DNA of 13,854 nucleotides from Sulfurimonas sp. (GTDB lineage: Bacteria > Campylobacterota > Campylobacteria > Campylobacterales > Sulfurimonadaceae), in assembly GCA_027044845.1 (NCBI GenBank), contig JALUBM010000278.1, positions 1-13,854 on the forward strand. The letters are read 5' to 3'. Positions 8,161 to 13,854 of this stretch are shown here, in pieces. A program made the position numbers and the translations under genes. The notes beneath the pieces are model-generated. The model saw only the letters and a program-made list of their open reading frames with translations. It was not told the DNA's origin and did not search any database. Within the stretch, counting starts at the first letter, position 1. Each line of letters opens with the position of its first letter.

Positions 8161-9189
8161 ATGGCAACATTAACACAACAACAGCAGGCGTTACTCGATG
8201 AAATGAGTATGGCAGAAAAGATTGCTATTCTTTTACTACAGTTAGGTGAAGATGCAACAGCTGCGGTATTTTCTCATATGGGTGTTGAAGCGATTACGGA
8301 GATTTCTAAGTTTATTGCGTCAAATAAAACGATAGATAAAGCAATGGCAACTGCTATTTTAGAAGAGTTTCATGCAATTTTCCAATCAGGTCAGTTTATG
8401 ACGTCAGGTGGTATGGAATATGCCAGAGAGCTACTCTACAGAACACTTGGAGCAGAAGAGGCAAAAAAGGTTTTAGACAAGCTTTCAAAAAGTATGCAAA
8501 ACACACAAAATTTTGCATATCTTTCAAAAATTAAGCCACAGCAGCTTTCAGACTTTATTATTAATGAACATCCACAAACAATTGCACTGATTTTGGCACA
8601 CATGGATCCTACTGAAGCGGCTGATACACTGCAGTATTTTCCTGATGATCTGCGGAGTGAAGTTGCAATGCGTATGGCAAAACTCGGAGATATTTCTCCA
8701 TCAGTTATTAAACGAGTTTCAGCAGTACTAGAGTCAAAACTTGAATCATTGGCTTCCTATAAAGTTGAGGTGGGTGGAACGCGTGCAGTTGCAGATATAT
8801 TTAATCGTCTCGGTGCAAAAAGTTCTAAAGCTACATTGGCAAATATTGAACAGGTTGATGAAGAGTTGGCTGTAAAAATTAAAGAGATGATGTTTACATT
8901 TGAAGATATTGTGACACTTGATAAAAGTGCAATTGCCGAAATATTAAAAGCTGTAGAAAAAGCAGAACTTATGCTTGCACTTAAATCTTCTCCTGAAGAG
9001 TTAAAAGAAAAGTTCTTCTCTGCTATGAGTGAAAGAGCCCGTGAGGCATTTGAAGAAGAGATGCAATTCCTTGGGGCTGTAAAAATGAAAGATGTAGAAA
9101 CCGCTCAGAGAAAAATTGTTGAAACTGTAAATCAGTTAGCTGAATCTGGAACTATTCAGATGGGTTCATCTGAAGAGATGATAGAGTAA
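8161..9189 (+). CDS. fliG: Flagellar motor switch protein FliG
   Basis: C-ring rotor protein that binds FliF through its N-terminal domain, FliM through its middle domain, and generates torque against the MotA stator through its C-terminal domain. The 342 residues show E-H-P-Q-T (136-140) in the middle domain, M-F-T-F-E-D-I (244-250; the Met-Phe-x-Phe switch linker) and the torque helix about 288-303. There, S-E-R-A ... E-E-E-M keeps the charge pattern of E. coli R281/D288/D289, followed by V-K for R297. A strong AGGAG (8150-8154) sits six bases before ATG. The N-terminus is slightly extended with a Gln-rich start. Gene order fliF-fliG-fliH is standard. Confidence 0.98.
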   Translation: MATLTQQQQALLDEMSMAEKIAILLLQLGEDATAAVFSHMGVEAITEISKFIASNKTIDKAMATAILEEFHAIFQSGQFMTSGGMEYARELLYRTLGAEEAKKVLDKLSKSMQNTQNFAYLSKIKPQQLSDFIINEHPQTIALILAHMDPTEAADTLQYFPDDLRSEVAMRMAKLGDISPSVIKRVSAVLESKLESLASYKVEVGGTRAVADIFNRLGAKSSKATLANIEQVDEELAVKIKEMMFTFEDIVTLDKSAIAEILKAVEKAELMLALKSSPEELKEKFFSAMSERAREAFEEEMQFLGAVKMKDVETAQRKIVETVNQLAESGTIQMGSSEEMIE

Positions 9190-9193
9190 GTAG

Positions 9194-9973
9194 ATGGCAA
9201 CAATCATATCAAGCAATGCATTAAATGAGCATAATGTGCATAAATATAGTTTTAAGGTTATAGCTATGGGTGCGAATGAAAGACAAAAGAGTGAAAAAAA
9301 AGTTTTTACGGCAGAAAATAATCCAAAAGCTAGAGCCTCAGATGTAGATTCAAGTGCATTAAGTACGAGTTCTAAAGAATCTCTTATTGAATCGTTGATG
9401 AAAAAGACGGATGAAATGTCATCAAATTTTATTAAACTGCAGATGAAACTTGAAGCGAAAGAAGAAGAGTTTCAAGAACAATTAAAAAAAAGTAAAGAAG
9501 ATGCATTTAATGAGGGGGCTAAAACAGGAGAAGCAAAAGCCCGTGAAGATATTGATACAATACTTAGTAATAAGTTAGAACTTTTGACAGATTCGATTAA
9601 AAAACTTGAAGAGAGTGCTCATGAATATGAAAAAGCTTTAGAGGGTGTAAAAAATGAGCTACTTAATGCAGCATTAGACATTGCTAGAGAGGTTGTGCAG
9701 ATTGAAGTGAGCGAAAATTCAGCTCAGGTTGCAAAAACACTCGGTGACGAGTTAATAAAAGAACTACAGAGTGCTTCTAAAATTACACTTAAAGTGAATC
9801 CAAAAGATCATAGTGCAATTGTAGAACATTTAGGAAAACTTGAGCATGTAGAAGTTTTACCAGATAGTGCGGTAAATGAGGGCGGTGTTATTGCATTAAG
9901 TGATGCAGGAAATATAGATGCACAAATATCAAAAAGATTTGAACGCGTAAAAAAGGCAGCCTTAAGTGAATAA
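9194..9973 (+). CDS. fliH: Flagellar export-apparatus protein FliH
   Basis: Regulator and peripheral stalk of the FliI export ATPase, linking it to the C ring. FliH proteins vary strongly; the call rests on layout, the C-terminus and position after fliG. The 259 residues have a disordered Ser-rich N-terminus (1-65), a long charged coiled coil (about 66-155) and a C-terminal domain related to V-type ATPase subunit E. That domain includes A-L-D-I-A-R-E-V-V (160-168) and N-E-G-G-V-I-A-L-S-D-A-G-N-I-D-A-Q-I (228-245), which fits the family's Gly-Gly-hydrophobic ... I-D-A pattern. No clear series of GxxxG repeats is seen; there is only G-A-K-T-G at 108-112. The gap after fliG is four bases with a weak ribosome binding site. 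fliI is not in this window. The gene ends inside the start of dxs. Confidence 0.9.
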   Translation: MATIISSNALNEHNVHKYSFKVIAMGANERQKSEKKVFTAENNPKARASDVDSSALSTSSKESLIESLMKKTDEMSSNFIKLQMKLEAKEEEFQEQLKKSKEDAFNEGAKTGEAKAREDIDTILSNKLELLTDSIKKLEESAHEYEKALEGVKNELLNAALDIAREVVQIEVSENSAQVAKTLGDELIKELQSASKITLKVNPKDHSAIVEHLGKLEHVEVLPDSAVNEGGVIALSDAGNIDAQISKRFERVKKAALSE

Positions 9974-11798
9974 AATAGATTTAAAAGATAAAAGTGTTAA
10001 AGAACTTGAAGTTTTGAGTGATGAAATAAGAAAAAGAATTTTAGAAGTTGTCAGTAAAAATGGTGGTCATTTAAGCTCAACACTTGGTGCGACGGAGATA
10101 ATTGTAGCGATGCATACGGTGTTTAATTCGCAAAAAGATCCTTTTATCTTTGATGTATCACATCAGGCATATGCACATAAATTGCTTACTGGAAGATGGG
10201 ATGAATTTGATACATTGAGACAATTTAACGGTATTTGTGGTTATACGAAACCGACTGAAAGTACTGATGATTATTTTGTAGCGGGACATAGCTCAACTTC
10301 TATTTCTTTAGGTGTAGGAGCCGCAAAAGCTATTGCACTTAAAGGGGAGCAGGAAGAGAGAATCCCCGTTGTCTTGATTGGTGATGGTTCTATGACCTCT
10401 GGAATGGTTTATGAAGCACTTGATGAACTAGGTGATAGAAAATATCCAATGGTAATTATTTTAAATGATAATGAGATGAGTATTTCAAAGCCGATTGGTG
10501 CAGTGAGTAGAATGCTGAGTTCTGCCATGGCTTCTCCATTTTATCAAAGATTTAAAAAAAATACTGAGAGTTTTGTAGATAATTTTGGTGAAGGTGCTAG
10601 ATATATTGCTAAGCGTATGGAAGAATCACTTAAACTGGTAACGCCAGGAATCCTTTTTGAAGAAATGGGTATTAATTATATCGGTCCAGTTGATGGACAT
10701 AATATCGCACAGCTTATAGATATCATGCAAACGGCTAGAAAATTAAATAAACCAGTGATTATTCATGCACAGACGATTAAAGGCAAAGGGTATGAAATAG
10801 CAGAGGGAAAAGAAGAGAAATGGCATGGTGTCGGTCCTTTTGATCTCTCTAGTGGTAATGCGGCTAAAAAAGCTGTAAGTAAAAGTGCTACACAAATATA
10901 TACTCAAGCACTTCTTTCCTTATGTGAAAAAAATGATAAGATTGTAGGTGTTACGGCAGCTATGCCTAGTGGCACTGGTTTAAGTGAATTGATAGAAAAA
11001 TATCCAAATCGATTTTGGGATGTAGCGATTGCCGAACAGCATGCGGTAACTTCTATGGCGGCACTTGCAAAAGAGGGTTTTAAACCTTTTTGTACGATTT
11101 ACTCGACCTTTTTGCAACGTGCGTATGATCAGATTATCCATGATACTTGTTTAATGGATTTACCTGTTGTCTTTGCACTCGATCGGGCAGGAATAGTTGG
11201 TGAAGATGGTGAAACGCACCAAGGTGTATTTGATATTAGTTATTTACGGGCAATACCGAATATGACACTTTTCGCACCCAGAGATGAAAAAAGTTTTCAT
11301 CAGGCAATGGATTTTGCGGAAAAATATGAGCATCCTTGTACTTTGCGTTATCCTAGAGGTTCTTTTATAGCTTCGGATCTTCCTGAATCGACACCTTTTG
11401 AACTTGGAAAATCACAATTTTTACAAATAACGAATAGTGATACTTTATTTATTGGGTATGGAAACGGTGTAGGACGTGCGTATGAAACAGCGAAGCACAT
11501 GCAAGAAGATATTTCTATTTTAGATTTACGTTTTGTAAAACCGCTGGATGAAGAGATGCTTAAAGAGATGGCAAAAAGATATAAAAAATGGTTTGTCTTT
11601 TCAGATAGTGCTAAATTAGGTGGTGTTGGTTCTGCATTGCTGGAATTTTTATCTAAAGAAAATATTTTAGATATTTCTGTAATCTCCTTTGAATATGAAG
11701 ATGAATTTATTACTCATGGAAATACAAAAGTTGTAGAAGAATCACTGCAACTTCTGCCCGAACAACTGGCAAAAAGGGTAAAAGCATTTAATCCTTAG
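9966..11798 (+). CDS. dxs: 1-Deoxy-D-xylulose-5-phosphate synthase
   Basis: Thiamine-diphosphate enzyme that condenses pyruvate and glyceraldehyde 3-phosphate, the first step of the MEP isoprenoid pathway. The 610 residues are near the usual 620. Motifs include H35 in N-G-G-H-L (32-36), S-H-Q-A-Y (65-69), the ThDP/Mg motif G-D-G-S-M (139-143) to N-D-N (167-169), catalytic E357 in A-E-Q-H-A (356-360), D-R-A-G (406-409) and E-T-H-Q-G (416-420), then the transketolase C-terminal domain (about 480-605). I chose the GTG start, which overlaps fliH by eight bases, because the family N-terminus begins right there and AAGG (9953-9956) precedes it. Coupling to fliH is likely. The stop lies within a probable terminator hairpin. 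Confidence 0.97.
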   Translation: MNKIDLKDKSVKELEVLSDEIRKRILEVVSKNGGHLSSTLGATEIIVAMHTVFNSQKDPFIFDVSHQAYAHKLLTGRWDEFDTLRQFNGICGYTKPTESTDDYFVAGHSSTSISLGVGAAKAIALKGEQEERIPVVLIGDGSMTSGMVYEALDELGDRKYPMVIILNDNEMSISKPIGAVSRMLSSAMASPFYQRFKKNTESFVDNFGEGARYIAKRMEESLKLVTPGILFEEMGINYIGPVDGHNIAQLIDIMQTARKLNKPVIIHAQTIKGKGYEIAEGKEEKWHGVGPFDLSSGNAAKKAVSKSATQIYTQALLSLCEKNDKIVGVTAAMPSGTGLSELIEKYPNRFWDVAIAEQHAVTSMAALAKEGFKPFCTIYSTFLQRAYDQIIHDTCLMDLPVVFALDRAGIVGEDGETHQGVFDISYLRAIPNMTLFAPRDEKSFHQAMDFAEKYEHPCTLRYPRGSFIASDLPESTPFELGKSQFLQITNSDTLFIGYGNGVGRAYETAKHMQEDISILDLRFVKPLDEEMLKEMAKRYKKWFVFSDSAKLGGVGSALLEFLSKENILDISVISFEYEDEFITHGNTKVVEESLQLLPEQLAKRVKAFNP

Positions 11799-11814
11799 CC
11801 CTTTGTATTTTTTC
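11773..11814 (+). terminator. Probable intrinsic terminator overlapping the dxs stop
   Basis: AAAGGG (11773-11778) can pair with CCCTTT (11799-11804), with a T-G wobble extending the stem inward, and TATTTTTTC (11806-11814) follows at once. The left arm is inside the last codons of dxs. A second, mutually exclusive fold pairs AAGGGT (11774-11779) with ATCCTT (11791-11796) plus a short A/T extension around GCA. The loop of the first fold is long (about 20 bases), which lowers confidence. Confidence 0.5.
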
Positions 11815-11837
11815 TCATCAAGAACAAATAAAAAAAT

Positions 11838-11875
11838 TAAAAGATAAAATATATTTGTCGATGTAGAGGTAGGAG
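11838..11875 (+). promoter_or_regulatory. Promoter region and strong RBS of the EF-hand gene
   Basis: AGATAAAAT (11842-11850) matches the nonamer before lysA and offers TAAAAT as a -10 box, giving a leader of about 25 bases. An alternative reading is a sigma-28-like site: TAAAAGAT (11838-11845), 11 bases, then GTCGATGT (11857-11864), which matches 10 of 16 positions of the E. coli flagellar consensus. That reading would put the transcript start almost on the ribosome binding site, so I favour the first. AGGAG (11871-11875) lies six bases before ATG and is among the best ribosome binding sites in the window. Confidence 0.4.
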
Positions 11876-11881
11876 TTTCTT

Positions 11882-12868
11882 ATGGATATACGCTATTTAT
11901 CTGTTTTAACCACTGTTAATAATGGTAAAAAATCTGACTATACCATTGTAAAAAATCAAAATGATAATTTTAAAAGTTTTATCATGGATAAAACAAATTT
12001 CAAAAATGCTGATAGTAATAATGATAATTTTTTAAGCTATAATGAACTCTCTAAGATAAAATTATCACCTACATATAATGTACAGAACAATCATTTTAAA
12101 CTAAAAAAGGGCTTTGATCTACTTACAAACAATACAATCAAAAAAATAGTGGATAACGCTGGATTGTCTTTAAAACTCCTAGAAGAAAATTTTAAAGAGC
12201 TTGATAAAAATAGAGATAATAAAATAACAAGTAATGAGATAAACCCTGAACTTACAAAAATGATAGATGCTCAAAAAAGAGATTATAGAGCATTTAAAAT
12301 GCAAAGACTTACAAAAGAAATAACAACGGGGAAAGAACAATCAAATCAGAATAAAGAGATTGAAGCACTCAATAAACAAATAGCAAGTTTAAAAAAGATG
12401 TTACATTCTTTTAAAACACAACAAGTAACTCAATCCACGACGGTTACTAAAAATGATGTAAAAGGTATGAGTGTAACTGCTATAGATAAAAAGTTAGCTA
12501 TTGATGAACTTAAAAATAAATATGGAGAAGAAGACACTTCTAAACTTATAAGCACCATTTCAAGAACACCTCATGCTACAAAACATATAGCGAGTGTTAT
12601 GTATAGAAGTGGGACAAAAGCAAGTGAAAAAGAGGTTACAGCATTAACGGGTTTAATGGCAAGTAGTGTTATGAATAAAATAGCTGTTAAAGAGATGCGA
12701 GATATGAATGCAATAGAACAATTTTCTCCTGCAAATACACCTGTTGTTGTTGATACAAAAAATATTAATTCAAGTATGTCAAATATTGAGGAGAAAATTC
12801 AAGATTTGGAGGGAATGAAAAGTAAAATCTTAGAAAAAGCAGTTGAAAAAGGTGCAGAAAACATTTAG
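11882..12868 (+). CDS. EF-hand domain protein of unknown function
   Basis: I do not recognise this 328-residue protein as a named family. Two canonical 12-residue EF-hand loops are visible. Loop 1 is residues 44-55 (D44, N46, D48, S52, E55 as ligands) and loop 2 is residues 108-119 (D108, N110, D112, T116, E119). In both, position 6 is Asn instead of the usual Gly. Charged coiled-coil-like stretches follow (about 155-180 and 297-325), with a predicted helical middle (200-280). There is no signal peptide, no membrane segment and no cysteine. The protein is rich in Lys, Asn and Ser, and Arg is mostly encoded by AGA, unlike the CGT-using neighbours. It has its own promoter-like site, and a likely terminator separates it from dxs. 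Calcium binding is a fair inference; a flagellar or secreted role is only a guess from position. Confidence 0.8.
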   Translation: MDIRYLSVLTTVNNGKKSDYTIVKNQNDNFKSFIMDKTNFKNADSNNDNFLSYNELSKIKLSPTYNVQNNHFKLKKGFDLLTNNTIKKIVDNAGLSLKLLEENFKELDKNRDNKITSNEINPELTKMIDAQKRDYRAFKMQRLTKEITTGKEQSNQNKEIEALNKQIASLKKMLHSFKTQQVTQSTTVTKNDVKGMSVTAIDKKLAIDELKNKYGEEDTSKLISTISRTPHATKHIASVMYRSGTKASEKEVTALTGLMASSVMNKIAVKEMRDMNAIEQFSPANTPVVVDTKNINSSMSNIEEKIQDLEGMKSKILEKAVEKGAENI

Positions 12869-12918
12869 CAACGATGATTTTACTCAAAATTTTGGTTATA
12901 TATTTGTTTTTTAGAATT

Positions 12919-12939
12919 GCCTATCTAATTTAAATAGGC
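12919..12939. other. Short hairpin at the convergent gene junction
   Basis: GCCTAT (12919-12924) and ATAGGC (12934-12939) form a six-base stem with a nine-base loop. The loop holds the stop codon of the - strand transporter. A partly bulged extension (TTTTAG upstream with CTAAAA downstream) is possible. There is no good T-run on the exit side for either strand, so it is at best a weak two-way terminator for the EF-hand and transporter transcripts. Confidence 0.35.
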
Positions 12940-13836
12940 TAAAAGTTTTATAGCAAATAAAACCACTCCTAAAAAAAGAACCGAGGAGATAAAAACTAGA
13001 GCCGTAACAAGTTTTGGCACACAATCATAAAGTGAGGCAAGGTTGATATTGGCAACGGCAAGTGGCATTAAAAGTTCTATAAAAACCACTCCTTTTACCA
13101 TGGGTGCAAGGTTAATATTAAGTAAAATAATAAAAGCCAGCAAGGGGAGTAAAACAAATTTTAGAGATATAACCCAGATAATGAGTTTTTTGTTAATTTC
13201 CTTGATTTTGATGTCATATAAATAGATACCAAAGAGAAAAAGTTGCATAGTCATAGAGGCATAGGCTCCCATCATCAGCATATTCATAATTGCATCCGAG
13301 GGAGTGTAGTGATTGACACTTAAAACAATAGCAATGACAGCCGCCCAGAGAATGGGTAGTTTTAGAATGTTTTTGAGTGATGTTTTCGCATCAAAGTTTC
13401 CACGAGAGTAAAAATAGACACCAATTGTATAGACAACAAAGATATTTACAAGATTGACAACTGTAGTGTAAGGGATAGAAGCTTCCCCAAAAATCGCGAT
13501 ATTAAGAGGAATACCTAGATTTCCAGTATTGCCTATAATAGAAGCCACCATAGCAATAGAGTATTCTTTTTTTTGCTTAAAAAGTTTTGATGCGAATAAA
13601 AAGGCTAAAAAAAGGGTGAAAAGTACTATGATAAAATAAATTCCTGGTGCATAAAATAATGTAATATCAATGGGGTGTAGCAAAAGCCCCCAAAATGTGA
13701 GAAAAACCTGCAAAAAATAGACATTTAAAAGGGTAATTGTCTTTTCATCAATTTTATCTTTAAAACTTTTTTTGGCTACGAATCCCATCAAAATAAAAAC
13801 ATAAATGCTAAGAATTGAAAAAATTATTGAACTCAT
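12925..13836 (-). CDS. AEC-family (auxin efflux carrier-like) permease
   Basis: Integral inner-membrane transporter of the AEC family (TC 2.A.69), whose bacterial members carry organic acids such as malate or malonate; the substrate here cannot be read from sequence. The 303 residues are typical in length and almost wholly hydrophobic, with about ten membrane segments in two halves of five. The crossover motif G-N-T-G-N-L-G-I-P (102-110) marks the fourth segment, and M-P-L-A-V-A-N (257-263) is the matching position in the second half. It converges on the EF-hand gene with 56 bases between stops. The chosen ATG starts the first membrane helix; the next Met (17) would cut that helix. No Shine-Dalgarno precedes the ATG. 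It is not part of the + strand block and is probably a separate unit. Confidence 0.88.
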   Translation of the reverse strand: MSSIIFSILSIYVFILMGFVAKKSFKDKIDEKTITLLNVYFLQVFLTFWGLLLHPIDITLFYAPGIYFIIVLFTLFLAFLFASKLFKQKKEYSIAMVASIIGNTGNLGIPLNIAIFGEASIPYTTVVNLVNIFVVYTIGVYFYSRGNFDAKTSLKNILKLPILWAAVIAIVLSVNHYTPSDAIMNMLMMGAYASMTMQLFLFGIYLYDIKIKEINKKLIIWVISLKFVLLPLLAFIILLNINLAPMVKGVVFIELLMPLAVANINLASLYDCVPKLVTALVFISSVLFLGVVLFAIKLLAYLN

Positions 13837-13842
13837 AGTGCA

Positions 13843-13848
13843 ATTATA
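13843..13848 (-). promoter_or_regulatory. Perfect TATAAT -10 box six bases before the transporter ATG
   Basis: On the - strand the sequence reads TATAAT, then TGCACT, then ATG. A transcript from this box would start at or next to the A of the start codon, giving a leaderless mRNA, which fits the lack of a ribosome binding site. The -35 region is cut off by the window edge, which lies six bases beyond the box. Confidence 0.5.
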
Positions 13849-13854
13849 CTGTAT

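Noticed and set aside
13014..13030. TTGGCAC resembling the first half of a sigma-54 promoter (also at 8593)
   Set aside because: Neither copy has a TTGC half at the required spacing, and both lie inside coding sequence. No sigma-54 site was found before fliF.
13043..13225. 60-codon + strand reading frame inside the transporter gene
   Set aside because: It lies antisense to a clear AEC-family gene, has no family features and no ribosome binding site. It is a shadow of the real gene.
1..13854. Novel defence, mobile or CRISPR-type system
   Set aside because: Nearly every base is covered by recognised housekeeping, flagellar or transporter genes. I saw no integrase, transposase, toxin-antitoxin pair, spaced repeats, tRNA or attachment-site duplication.

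Overview
This is an AT-rich bacterial chromosome segment from the Campylobacterota (epsilonproteobacteria), most like a free-living Sulfurimonas-type organism. The evidence is the gene order, rplY-pth-permease-lysA-HAD-pheA-hisC-fliF-fliG-fliH-dxs. As far as I remember it, this matches the conserved block in Campylobacter jejuni (about Cj0311 to Cj0321). The low GC and the scarcity of recognisable -35 boxes fit as well. The genus is an inference; no marker in the window fixes it.

Layout. Eleven genes run on the + strand from base 11 to 11798 with almost no space between them. Ribosomal protein L25 (rplY) and peptidyl-tRNA hydrolase (pth) come first, and pth overlaps an LptF/LptG-type permease. 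After a 53-base gap with a promoter-like sequence comes an amino-acid block: diaminopimelate decarboxylase (lysA), a HAD-like protein, bifunctional chorismate mutase/prephenate dehydratase (pheA) and histidinol-phosphate aminotransferase (hisC). This leads into the base of the flagellar motor: MS-ring FliF, rotor switch FliG and export-ATPase regulator FliH. The last gene is dxs (1-deoxy-D-xylulose-5-phosphate synthase), whose GTG start lies inside fliH. A hairpin followed by a T-run overlaps the dxs stop and probably ends the transcript.

Beyond dxs the conserved order breaks. A separate unit carries a 328-residue protein of unknown function with two EF-hand calcium-binding loops, a strong ribosome binding site and its own promoter-like sequence. 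It faces an AEC-family membrane transporter on the - strand, which begins near the right edge and may be translated from a leaderless mRNA.

Together the genes mix translation, envelope lipid transport, amino-acid synthesis (lysine/DAP, Phe, His), motor assembly and isoprenoid precursor supply in what look like one or two long co-transcribed units. Most of the window is ordinary conserved housekeeping. The two points most worth a second look are the HAD protein, whose motif I reads D-V-Q-G-T instead of D-x-D-G-T, and the EF-hand protein behind the flagellar block. I found no RNA genes, insertion sequences, CRISPR arrays or prophage genes, and no gene-free stretch longer than 300 bases.
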